This document shows positions 1 through 7,553 of a stretch of DNA of 64,000 bases, one piece after another. The position numbers and the translations under genes are program-made. The first letter of the stretch is position 1; each line of letters starts with the position of its first letter. This DNA comes from Acidimicrobiales bacterium (GTDB lineage Bacteria > Actinomycetota > Acidimicrobiia > Acidimicrobiales > SZUA-35): assembly GCA_028285495.1 (NCBI GenBank), contig JANQPB010000012.1:62001-126000 (forward strand). The letters run 5' to 3'. Under the pieces are notes generated by a model that ran no database searches, was not told where the DNA came from, and worked only from the letters and a program-made list of their open reading frames with translations.

Positions 1-222
1 GTTCAGGCCGTGGCACGAGGCGCAGTTGAAGGACCAGATGTCCTCGCCCTTCTCGGCCAGCGACGCCAGCTGCTCTTCGCGGGCCTCCTCGCGGGTGGCG
101 GGCTCGAGCCAGCGGTACAGCGGGAAGACCAGGGCCATGCCGATCATCAGGGCAGCCCCGATCAGCATCACCCGGTTGGTCGACTCCTCCAGCTCCTCGT
201 CGACCTCGTACCTCGGCGCCAT
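1..222 (-). CDS. Small membrane cytochrome c of the bc complex (3' end cut by window edge)
   Basis: The N-terminal 74 residues are present and the gene runs off the left edge. The protein has a short acidic N-terminus, one membrane segment (about residues 16-36) and then a CASCH haem c motif. It is probably a membrane-anchored monohaem cytochrome c carrying electrons from the Rieske protein towards the oxidase. Its ATG shares bases with the Rieske stop (TGATG), so it is translationally coupled as the last visible gene of the leftward bc operon. The axial Met and the C-terminus are outside the window, so haem ligation cannot be completed here. Confidence 0.85.
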   Translation of the reverse strand, partial: MAPRYEVDEELEESTNRVMLIGAALMIGMALVFPLYRWLEPATREEAREEQLASLAEKGEDIWSFNCASCHGLN

Positions 223-746
223 CAGCTGTGGCCTCCCTCGGTGGCGCAGGCCGGACCCGTTGCCGGCTCGTCGATCTGGAGGCTGCCCGGCTGACCGCCG
301 TCGGTCCGCTCGCCGGTGTTGATGTAGAGCAGGCCGTCCTCGCCGAGCTCCGTCGGATAGGTATCCAGGCCACGGGGGGACGGGCCGGCGATGTAGTCGC
401 CGGCCCGGTTGAACACCGAGCCGTGGCACGGGCACTCGAACTGGCCGGACGACTCGCAGTAGGGGACCCGGCAGCCGAGGTGGGTGCACTTCTCGGAGAG
501 GGCGACGATCTCGCCGTTGATCCTGGTCAGGTACGAGCGGGCGGCCGAGACCTCGATCACCCCCGTCTCCGGCACGGCCTCCGGGGCGACGGAGCGGACC
601 AGGCCGCCGAAGCCGGTGGTCGGTAGCGGCCTGAGCAGGTCCCACGTGGTCCAGGCCCCGGCGGCGGCCACGAGGGCGCCGCCGGCCTGCCAGAGCCGGG
701 TCAGGAACTGCCGCCGCTTCATGAGGGCGCCTCGTGTTCCCGTCAT
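222..746 (-). CDS. Rieske [2Fe-2S] protein
   Basis: This 174-residue Rieske subunit of a quinol:cytochrome c reductase transfers electrons from quinol to cytochrome c on the outer face. Cluster box 1 is CTHLGC (C87, H89, with C92 as disulfide Cys) and box 2 is CPCHGS (C105, H108, with C107 as disulfide Cys). The N-terminus contains KRRQFL, a twin-arginine type motif, followed by one hydrophobic segment, as expected for a Tat-exported anchored Rieske protein. The start at 746 is preceded by GGAGG at good spacing; ATG at 722 (M9) is an alternative. It lies between cytochrome b and the small cytochrome c in the operon. Confidence 0.95.
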   Translation of the reverse strand: MTGTRGALMKRRQFLTRLWQAGGALVAAAGAWTTWDLLRPLPTTGFGGLVRSVAPEAVPETGVIEVSAARSYLTRINGEIVALSEKCTHLGCRVPYCESSGQFECPCHGSVFNRAGDYIAGPSPRGLDTYPTELGEDGLLYINTGERTDGGQPGSLQIDEPATGPACATEGGHS

Positions 747-803
747 GCGGAGCCTCCGATCGACGGTGTGGTCCGCCAGCTCTCGTGGCGGTGGTGGGGG
801 TGC

Positions 804-1397
804 CTACAGCTCACCGTGCCACTCCTGCCATGGCCAGACCCAGCCCCAGTTCGGGCCTCGGAACATGAAGCCGATCAGGGTGAGGACGATGAAGATGACC
901 AGGAACGCGGTGAAGGTCAGCACCGCCACCCGGCGGTGCCGGGTCTGGATGTAGTTGCTCGAGTCGATGTAGGGCAGGGCGATCAGGCCGATGACGATCG
1001 CCCCCGGGATCAGCACGCCGGCGACCAGCGGATGGAAGTGGGCCAGCAGCTCCTGGAGGGCGGCGAAGTACCAGGGCGCCTTCTCCGGGTTCGGGGTGAT
1101 CGTCGGGTTGGCGATGTCGCGAAGCGGTGCGTCGAAGAAGACCGAGATCACCATCACCAGGAGCATCACCGCCAGGGCGGCGACGCCGTGGCGGACGAGG
1201 AGGTGGGGCCAGACGAAGGCCAGGTCGTCGTCGGCCGGCTCCTTTCGCTCGCCGGCGACCGGCTTGCCGGCCACGATGCCGAGGACCCGCTTGCCCTCGA
1301 CCACCTCGGGCTTCGACGTCAGCCGGACCGCCGTCTCCCCGCCGGGCAGCAGCTGGTTGGCGTTGTCAGTTCGATCGGACGCAGTTCGATCAGACAC
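804..1397 (-). CDS. Cytochrome b, C-terminal half (subunit IV-like)
   Basis: A 197-residue protein with three membrane segments that corresponds to subunit IV of b6f-type complexes. The quinol-oxidation (PEWY-type) site appears as NPEKAPWYFAAL, the variant common in bacterial split-b complexes. It starts with GTG inside the last codons of the N-half gene (8-bp overlap), so the two halves should be made in equal amounts. A hydrophilic N-terminal extension of about 65 residues precedes the first membrane helix. The following gene is the Rieske subunit after a 57-bp gap. Confidence 0.93.
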   Translation of the reverse strand: MSDRTASDRTDNANQLLPGGETAVRLTSKPEVVEGKRVLGIVAGKPVAGERKEPADDDLAFVWPHLLVRHGVAALAVMLLVMVISVFFDAPLRDIANPTITPNPEKAPWYFAALQELLAHFHPLVAGVLIPGAIVIGLIALPYIDSSNYIQTRHRRVAVLTFTAFLVIFIVLTLIGFMFRGPNWGWVWPWQEWHGEL

Positions 1398-2190
1398 GGG
1401 CGGGCTCCTCCCGATCGAGCTCGAGCATCGAGTCCTTGCGCCACCGCCAGAGGTGGATCATCAGGACGAAGATCAGCGTGGTCGGCAGGACGGCGACGTG
1501 CAGCACGTAGAACCGGAGCAGCGTCGAGGACCCGACGACCTCGCCGCCCATCAGGATCCCCTGCACCTCGGGGCCGATGAAGGGCGAGTAGCCGGCCATC
1601 TCGGTGCCGACGGTGACCGCCCAGAAGGCCAGCTGGTCCCACGGCAGCAGGTACCCGGTGAACGACATCAGCAGCGTGATGATCAGCAGGAACACGCCGA
1701 TCACCCAGTTGAACTGCCGGGGCGGCTTGTAGGCACCCCGGTAGAAGACCTTGGCCATGTGGCCGGCAACCGCCAGCACCATCAGGTGGGCCGACCAGCG
1801 GTGGACGTTGCGGATGTACTGGCCGAACGCCACCTCGGTCTGGATCGTCTGGATGTTGCCGTAGGCCGAGACGGGGGAGGGCACGTAGAAGAACATGAGG
1901 TAGACACCCGACAGCACCAACGACCCGAACAGCACGGTCGAGATCACGCCCAGGTACCACGAGTACTTGAATCCGAGCTCGGCCCGCCTGACCTTGACCG
2001 GGTAGATGTGCAGCAGGAAGCTCGACCAGTGCCCGGCGGCGGTGTCGCGAGGCGTCGCCTTCGGTGGCGTCCGCCAGATCGACCTCCCGACGGGGGTCTC
2101 TCGCAGCCTGGCCACCGGTCCGTCGCCGCCGGGAGCGGCGACGTCGCCGTCGTCGGTCGGAGCCGTCGTGTCGCGATCGATGATCGTCAT
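1390..2190 (-). CDS. Cytochrome b, N-terminal half (b6-type)
   Basis: A 266-residue diheme cytochrome b with four membrane helices. In helix B the first and last His of NVHRWSAH...GH are 14 apart. In helix D the two His (VLHVAV and MIHLW) are 15 apart, the spacing seen in b6-type rather than mitochondrial-type cytochromes b. The short length and the separate C-half also fit a split b6-type protein. I chose ATG 2190, which overlaps the previous stop as ATGA; longer readings run into the ferredoxin gene in another frame. It passes electrons from the quinol site across the membrane within the bc complex. Confidence 0.95.
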   Translation of the reverse strand: MTIIDRDTTAPTDDGDVAAPGGDGPVARLRETPVGRSIWRTPPKATPRDTAAGHWSSFLLHIYPVKVRRAELGFKYSWYLGVISTVLFGSLVLSGVYLMFFYVPSPVSAYGNIQTIQTEVAFGQYIRNVHRWSAHLMVLAVAGHMAKVFYRGAYKPPRQFNWVIGVFLLIITLLMSFTGYLLPWDQLAFWAVTVGTEMAGYSPFIGPEVQGILMGGEVVGSSTLLRFYVLHVAVLPTTLIFVLMIHLWRWRKDSMLELDREEPARV

Positions 2191-3962
2191 GTTGGAACTC
2201 CCTGTCCGGTCCAGACCCCCATCGACAGGGCGTCGGGCGGGCAACGCTCGATACACAGCCCGCAGCGGATGCAGGCCTCCTCGTCCAACAGCAGGGCCGT
2301 GCCCCCGGCCGCCGTCGGCTCGATCTCCTCGGAGGGGACGAGGGAGATGACGTTGACCGGGCAGACGTCGGCGCACAGCGCGCAGAGCACGCACTTCTCC
2401 GTGTCGAGCAGGATGTTGGCGAAGCAGCGGAGGCAGCGGGCCGCCTCACACCGCGCCTGCTCGGGGGTGAAGCCGAGCTCGACCTCGGCCAGGCCCATCC
2501 GGCGGCCGGTGTCGAGGGTGGGCACATCGACCCGGCCCTGGCGGTCGTACAGGTCCTCGAGGCGATGGAACTGGCGCAGCTCGACCATGTGGCCCGGCTC
2601 GTCCTCGGGCAGGGTGCCGCCGAACGAGCGGTGGATCGCCGCGGCCGAGCGGCGGCCGTCGGCCACGGCGTCGATCAGGGTCCGTGGTCCCTTGGCCGCG
2701 TCGCCGCCCGACCACACGTCGGCCATCGAGGTGGCGCCGGTGTCCCAGTCGATCTCGATGGTTCGGCGGGGGCTGACCTCGGGCCCGTTCGGCCCGAGCG
2801 AATCGAGGTCGATCGCCTGGCCGATGGCGAGGATGATCGTGTCGGCTTCGAGAAAGCGGACGTCATCCTCGTCGAAGTCGGGGGCGAACCGACCGTCGTC
2901 GTCGAACACCGAGCGGACGCCGACGGTCTCGATGCCGGCCACCCTGCCGTCGGTCGTGGTGATGAATCGGGGGCCGCGGCGGTGCACGAACTCGATGCCC
3001 TCGTGCTCGGCCTCTTCGATCTCGAAGTCGTGGGCCGGCATCTCGTGGCGGGCCTCGAGCGACATGATCGTGATGTGCTCGGCCCCGGCCCGGCGGGCGG
3101 TCCTGGCTGCGTCGAGGGCGTCGCTGACGGCCGGCCGCTCGCCCTCCGGGGCGGTGAGATCCTCCCGGGCGGCGGCATAGTCGGCCGCCCGCAGGGCGGT
3201 TCGGGCCGCGTCCATGGCCACGTCGCCGCCACCGATCACCAGCACCCGCTTGCCGATCTCGACCTCGAAGCCCCGGTTCATGTTGATCAGGAACTCGATG
3301 GCCTTGAAGACCCCGTCGGCGTCGGCCCCGGGGAGGTCGAGGCCCCGGCCGAGGGTGGCGCCGATCCCGAGGAACACGGCGTCGTGCCGCTCCCGGAGCT
3401 GGTCGAGGGTGACGTCGGTTCCGAGCCGGGTCTCGTACTGCACGTCGACGCCGAGCTCGACGATGGCGTCGAGGTCGGCGTTGAGGACGTCGCGGTCGAG
3501 CCGGTACTCGGGGATGCCGAGCCACATGGCCCCGCCCAGCTTGTCGGTGGCCTCGTAGACCGTGACCCGGTAGCCGAGCCGCCGCAGGTCGTGGGCGCAG
3601 GCCATGCCGGCGGGTCCGCCACCGACGATGCCGATGCTCTCGCTGCGCTCGGTGACCGGCGGGGCCGCCACCTTCTCGGCCACCGACCGGTCGCCGGTCT
3701 CGGGCCCGTACTGCTCGGTGACGAACCGCTTGAGGGCCCGGATGGCGATCGGGCGGTCGATCTTGCCCCGCCGACAGGCGTCCTCGCAGGGGGCGGCGCA
3801 CACCCGGCCACAGACCGAGGCGAACGGGTTCGGCAGCCGGGCGGTCAGGTAGGCCAGCTCGTCCTCACCGTCGGCGATGGCGGCCACGTACATCCCGGCG
3901 TTGGTGTGGACCGGGCAGGCGGCCAGGCACGGGATGTTCTCGTCGTAGAACTCGAGCGTCAC
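2187..3962 (-). CDS. GltD-like FAD/NAD(P) oxidoreductase fused to a 2x[4Fe-4S] ferredoxin
   Basis: A 591-residue protein. The N-terminal Cys-rich region (C12, C16 and a CGRVCAAPCEDAC stretch at 51-63) is that of the GltD/DPYD-type [4Fe-4S] domain. An FAD-binding GxGxxG follows at about 111-119, then a second Rossmann motif (VIGGGDVAMDAA) for NAD(P)H. The last 90 residues hold two ferredoxin motifs, CVLCALCADVCP and CIRCGLCIERCP. No glutamate synthase large subunit is nearby. The gene is second in the bc operon, 18 bp after a cytochrome c gene and overlapping cytochrome b by ATGA. I infer that it brings NAD(P)H or ferredoxin electrons to (or from) the bc complex. The start is GTG with a weak ribosome site. 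Confidence 0.88.
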   Translation of the reverse strand: MTLEFYDENIPCLAACPVHTNAGMYVAAIADGEDELAYLTARLPNPFASVCGRVCAAPCEDACRRGKIDRPIAIRALKRFVTEQYGPETGDRSVAEKVAAPPVTERSESIGIVGGGPAGMACAHDLRRLGYRVTVYEATDKLGGAMWLGIPEYRLDRDVLNADLDAIVELGVDVQYETRLGTDVTLDQLRERHDAVFLGIGATLGRGLDLPGADADGVFKAIEFLINMNRGFEVEIGKRVLVIGGGDVAMDAARTALRAADYAAAREDLTAPEGERPAVSDALDAARTARRAGAEHITIMSLEARHEMPAHDFEIEEAEHEGIEFVHRRGPRFITTTDGRVAGIETVGVRSVFDDDGRFAPDFDEDDVRFLEADTIILAIGQAIDLDSLGPNGPEVSPRRTIEIDWDTGATSMADVWSGGDAAKGPRTLIDAVADGRRSAAAIHRSFGGTLPEDEPGHMVELRQFHRLEDLYDRQGRVDVPTLDTGRRMGLAEVELGFTPEQARCEAARCLRCFANILLDTEKCVLCALCADVCPVNVISLVPSEEIEPTAAGGTALLLDEEACIRCGLCIERCPPDALSMGVWTGQGVPT

Positions 3963-3980
3963 GGCCGGGACCCCACGGGC

Positions 3981-4850
3981 TCAGACCCTCGACTCGCGGT
4001 GGGCGTACCAGAGCCCGCCCAGGAGGATGGCGACGCCGAGCGTCCAGAGGCCGGTGCCGATCAGGTCCTGGCCGAAGCGGCTGAGTCGCCCGACGGCGCC
4101 CTGCTGGAGCGCCCAGTTGGGGATCCAGATCGTGAGCAGGAACACGGCGATGACGATGGCGGCCGTCTTGAGCCAGGCGTCGAGCCACGGGACCGAGAGG
4201 CGGTCGTTGGTGCTCAGCAGCCGGGGGGCGAGCACGAGCCCGATCACCGCCGCGGCCAGGGCGAAGGCGACGAAGCTGCCCATGTTGGTCAGCGCCGGCA
4301 ACTCGGTGCCGGCAACCGGACCGGTCGGGCCGATGGCGGCCTCACCGTCCGGTGGCGGGGCGACGAAGTCGTTCTGCAGGTAGGCGGTGATCGCCTCGAC
4401 CTCGGTGTCGGTGAGCGTCGAGAACGACGGCATGACCCCGTCGTAGGTCTCGCCGAGCACGGTGATCTCACCCTGGAGACCGTTCTCGATCACCTCGGCC
4501 ACGTAGGCCGAGTCGTCGACGTTGGGGTTGTCGAGCAGCGGTGGGAACTGGCCGCTCAGGCCGGTGCCGCCCGGCTGGTGGCACGACGAGCAGATCTGGG
4601 AGTAGAGCGCCTGGCCCTCGCGGAGCTCCTCGGCTGCGGCCTCGGCCTCGGGGTCGGCCTCCGCCGGTTCCTCGCTGGTGGTCCCGGTCTCACCCTCGTC
4701 GTCGGTCGCGCCGCTGGCGACGGTGGTGGCCGCAGGGCCGATGGTCACGAGCAGCAGCGCCCACACGACGAGCACAGCGGACGTCAGCGTCATGCGCCAG
4801 ATCGGTTTGGCCGCTGGCCGTACGGTGCGTGGGTGGAACTCGGGCAGCAT
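3981..4850 (-). CDS. Membrane-bound monohaem cytochrome c with C-terminal membrane domain
   Basis: A 289-residue protein. An N-terminal membrane/signal segment (about 20-45) and an acidic linker precede a cytochrome c domain with CSSCH (C87-H91) and a GVMPSF axial-Met motif. Three further membrane helices fill the last 110 residues. ATG 4850 is chosen because GAGG lies just upstream; the open frame continues further but without a site. As the first gene of the leftward bc operon it is a candidate for the cytochrome c1 role or for tethering the complex to the oxidase encoded divergently. The C-terminal membrane domain is unusual for cytochrome c1 and I do not recognise it. Confidence 0.85.
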   Translation of the reverse strand: MLPEFHPRTVRPAAKPIWRMTLTSAVLVVWALLLVTIGPAATTVASGATDDEGETGTTSEEPAEADPEAEAAAEELREGQALYSQICSSCHQPGGTGLSGQFPPLLDNPNVDDSAYVAEVIENGLQGEITVLGETYDGVMPSFSTLTDTEVEAITAYLQNDFVAPPPDGEAAIGPTGPVAGTELPALTNMGSFVAFALAAAVIGLVLAPRLLSTNDRLSVPWLDAWLKTAAIVIAVFLLTIWIPNWALQQGAVGRLSRFGQDLIGTGLWTLGVAILLGGLWYAHRESRV

Positions 4851-5022
4851 GCGGGCCTCAACGTAGGCACCGGGCTCCGGAGGGGGATAGGGACCTTGGT
4901 CCCTAGGTCGGCGACTGCGGCCCGACAAGACTCGGGCCAAGCTCAGGTCGACCCTGTCCGGACGCGGGCAGCTCGATTCGGCGACAACCACCCGTCGGCA
5001 ACGTACTGAGGAGCGAGCCATC
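4851..5022. promoter_or_regulatory. Divergent promoter region between the bc and ba3 operons
   Basis: These 172 bp separate the first genes of two respiratory operons that run in opposite directions, so promoters for both must lie here or just upstream. The only strong motif I see is the palindrome at 4888-4905. I could not assign confident -35/-10 boxes. A GAGGAG-type ribosome site lies just before 5023. Confidence 0.6.
4888..4905. promoter_or_regulatory. 18-bp palindrome resembling a DosR/DevR box
   Basis: TAGGGACCTTGGTCCCTA is a perfect inverted repeat: 8-bp arms around a central TT. The mycobacterial DosR consensus has GGGACT-WW-AGTCCC at its core; here the core is GGGACC-TT-GGTCCC, differing at one base pair per arm. 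It is centred 47 bp upstream of the cytochrome c start and about 126 bp upstream of the oxidase operon. The position suggests one regulator controlling both operons, possibly by oxygen or redox state. The resemblance is seen; the regulator is inferred. Confidence 0.55.
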
Positions 5023-5196
5023 ATGAGCCAGCCGGGCTCCCCACCGGGGACCGGGTCACCGCAGGGATCGGCGACCGAGGAGGAGCACTTCAAGCCGGTG
5101 GGGACCGTGTTCCTGTTGGCCATGTTCGTGCTGACGCTGATCCTGCTGTGGGCCTCGGTCTACGTGATCCTCATCAGCCGGGGGGTCACCACGTGA
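5023..5196 (+). CDS. ba3-type cytochrome c oxidase subunit IIa
   Basis: A 57-residue protein with one membrane helix (about residues 28-52) after a polar, Pro/Gly-rich N-terminus. The FKPVGTVF lead into the helix, and the position directly before subunit II, match the small subunit IIa of Thermus-type ba3 oxidases, which supplies the helix missing from the short subunit II. The start ATG follows a GAGGAG ribosome site. The stop overlaps the GTG start of subunit II (GTGA). Confidence 0.8.
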   Translation: MSQPGSPPGTGSPQGSATEEEHFKPVGTVFLLAMFVLTLILLWASVYVILISRGVTT

Positions 5197-5804
5197 CCGA
5201 CACCGCATCACCGCCGGGGGCGGCGGCACCGGACGACCCCGGCGACGAGCAGCTGACGATGGGCATCGACCCGTTCGAGAAGAACTGGATGATCCTCTCG
5301 ATCGTCATGCTGGTCGCCTTCTTCGTCACGGTCAGCGTCGCCGGCTTCGCCCTCGGGTTCCAGGTCAGCGGCGTCGACGCCGAGATCGACCCGAGGTCGG
5401 CGTTCGACTCCGGTACCTGGGCCGAGCCCGGCCTCCGGCAGATCTCCGAGGACCACTTCGAGGCCTACGTCGTGGCCAAGACCTGGGTGTTCGAGCCACG
5501 GGAGCTCGAGATCCCCGTCGGGGCCACGGTCGACATCTTCGTCACCAGCCCCGATCTGCAGCACGGGTTCAAGATCACCGACACCAACGTCAACATGCAG
5601 GTGGTGCCCGGCCAGGTCTCGAAGCTGACCTACACCTTCGACGAGGTCGGCGAGTTCCCCTACATCTGCCACGAGTACTGCGGTTCGGGGCACGCCACGA
5701 TGTTCGGCGTCGTCAACGTGGTGCCGGCCACGGCGGCCGCCGACGACGGCGCCGCTGACACCGCCGACGATGACACCGCCGACGACGAGGAGGCCTCATC
5801 ATGA
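5193..5804 (+). CDS. Cytochrome c oxidase subunit II (ba3-type, CuA)
   Basis: A 203-residue protein: one membrane helix (about 36-58) and then a cupredoxin domain. The CuA ligands are visible as LQHGFKI (His) and CHEYCGSGHATM (two Cys, His, Met). A single membrane helix plus a separate IIa protein is the ba3 arrangement. The Asp/Glu/Ala-rich C-terminal tail has no family counterpart I know. GTG 5193 overlaps the previous stop, and the tail stop overlaps the ATG of subunit I. The CuA site receives electrons from cytochrome c. Confidence 0.93.
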   Translation: MTDTASPPGAAAPDDPGDEQLTMGIDPFEKNWMILSIVMLVAFFVTVSVAGFALGFQVSGVDAEIDPRSAFDSGTWAEPGLRQISEDHFEAYVVAKTWVFEPRELEIPVGATVDIFVTSPDLQHGFKITDTNVNMQVVPGQVSKLTYTFDEVGEFPYICHEYCGSGHATMFGVVNVVPATAAADDGAADTADDDTADDEEASS

Positions 5805-7552
5805 CGATCGTCGAGGAGCCGGGCGGCACCGCCGAGCCGACGCCGAGCGGCACCGCGGACCCGACGGCACCGAGCGGCGCCTACGTCGGGGGGCCAGGCA
5901 GCGCCTACGAGCTGACCGACTCCGAGAAGACGTTCATCGGGGCCCACATCGGCATCGCCATCGCCGCCCTGATTGTCGGGTCGTTGATGGGCCCGCTCCA
6001 GGCCTTCCAGTTCTCCGGGCTCGACCTCTACCCCTACCTCGAGCCGGTCATCCAGAGCTACTACCAGGGACTCACGCTGCACGGCGTGCTCAACGCGCTG
6101 GTCTGGACGACGTTCTTCATCGTCGGCTTCACCAACCTGACCACGATGAAGGGTCTCGGCCGGCCGCTGAGCCACCCGATGATCAACAAGGTCGGGTTCT
6201 GGGTGATGACGATCGGCCTGGTGGTCACCGCCATCCCGATCCTGACCAACTCGGCCAGCGTGCTCTACACCTTCTACCCCCCGCTCAAGGCCAACTGGGC
6301 CTTCTACCTCGGGCTGACGCTCGTGGTCGTCGGCAGCTGGATCGAGGGCCTCGGCTTCTACCTGACGCTGGGGGCGTGGCGCAAGGACAACCCGGGCGTC
6401 CGCTCGCCGTTCGTCGCCCTCGGCGGCATCATCAACGCCGCCATGTGGCAGATCGCCACGCTCGGCGTCGCCGTGCTGATCCTGACCATGCTCCTGCCGT
6501 GGTCGTTCGGCCTGATCGACGGCACCGACCCGACCCTGGCCCGCACCTACTTCTGGTTCACGGGGCACCCGTTGGTCTACTTCTGGCTGCTGCCGGCCTA
6601 CGTCTCCTGGTACGGGATGCTGCCGAGGCAGGCTGGGGGCAAGCTGTTCAGCGACTCGCTGGCCCGGCTCGCCTTCTGGATGTTCCTGATCGTGTCGGTG
6701 CCGGTCGGCTTCCACCACCAGTTCGTCGACCCGGGGGTGCCCCAGACCTGGAAGTGGATCCACGCCGGGCTGACCTACTCGGTGTTCTTCCCGTCGATGA
6801 TCACGGCCTTCACCGTGATCGCGTCACTCGAGTACGCGGCCAAGCGCCGTGGTGGCACGGGTCTGGTCGGCTGGATCCGTCAGCTGCCGTGGCTCGATCC
6901 GTCGGTCGCAGCCCAGCTGCTGGCCGCCATCCTCTTCGTGTTCGGCGGCATCGGCGGGTTGACCAACGCGTCGTACAACCTGAACCTGGTGATCCACAAC
7001 ACCGCCTGGGTGCCGGGTCACTTCCACCTGACGGTGGCCTCGGCGGTGACGTTGTCGTTCATCGGCATCACCTACTGGATGGTGCCCCACCTGAGCGGCC
7101 GCGCCCTGTGGCGACCCGGACTCGCCGTCGCCCAGGCCTGGGTGTGGTTCGTCGGCATGATCATCTTCTCCAACGCCATGCACGTGCTCGGCCTGCTGGG
7201 CGCCCCCCGGCGGACCCCGCTCGGTGACGCCACCTACGTGCCGGAGGAGTGGGAGGGCCACCTGCTGAGGACGTCGATCGGCGGCGGGATCCTGCTGATC
7301 TCGGTGCTGATGTACGCCGCCATCATGATCATGACCGTCCGGGGCAAGAAGATCCCGGCGGGCGACGTGCCCGAGGTGCCGATCGCCGAGTCGATCCGCA
7401 GCCCCCAGCTGACCCCGCTCTGGCTCGATCGGTTCAAGCCGTGGCTGCTCGCCGCCGGGGCCCTCCTGGTCATCGCCTACGGCCCCCAGCTGGTCGACCA
7501 GATCTGGAACATGAACCTCAACTCACCCGGCACCGAGTTCGTGCCCTGGTGA
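5801..7552 (+). CDS. Cytochrome c oxidase subunit I (ba3-type)
   Basis: A 583-residue haem-copper oxidase subunit with about 13 membrane helices. Low-spin haem His is in TLHGVLN (H94). GHPLVYFW provides a CuB His and the cross-linked Tyr on the same helix, FHHQF the two further CuB His, and VPGHFHLT the two haem His. GHPLVYFWLLPAY and VGFHHQFVDPG are close to the Thermus ba3 sequence, placing it in the B family, typically high-affinity for oxygen with a single proton channel. It reduces O2 to water and pumps protons. It is coupled to subunit II by ATGA. Confidence 0.96.
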   Translation: MTIVEEPGGTAEPTPSGTADPTAPSGAYVGGPGSAYELTDSEKTFIGAHIGIAIAALIVGSLMGPLQAFQFSGLDLYPYLEPVIQSYYQGLTLHGVLNALVWTTFFIVGFTNLTTMKGLGRPLSHPMINKVGFWVMTIGLVVTAIPILTNSASVLYTFYPPLKANWAFYLGLTLVVVGSWIEGLGFYLTLGAWRKDNPGVRSPFVALGGIINAAMWQIATLGVAVLILTMLLPWSFGLIDGTDPTLARTYFWFTGHPLVYFWLLPAYVSWYGMLPRQAGGKLFSDSLARLAFWMFLIVSVPVGFHHQFVDPGVPQTWKWIHAGLTYSVFFPSMITAFTVIASLEYAAKRRGGTGLVGWIRQLPWLDPSVAAQLLAAILFVFGGIGGLTNASYNLNLVIHNTAWVPGHFHLTVASAVTLSFIGITYWMVPHLSGRALWRPGLAVAQAWVWFVGMIIFSNAMHVLGLLGAPRRTPLGDATYVPEEWEGHLLRTSIGGGILLISVLMYAAIMIMTVRGKKIPAGDVPEVPIAESIRSPQLTPLWLDRFKPWLLAAGALLVIAYGPQLVDQIWNMNLNSPGTEFVPW

Positions 7553-7553
7553 G

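Noticed and set aside
991..3180. Very long plus-strand open frame (729 codons) opposite the bc operon
   Set aside because: Its translation is Arg/Gly/Asp-rich without domains, while the minus strand encodes clear cytochrome b and flavoprotein sequences. It is a high-GC shadow.
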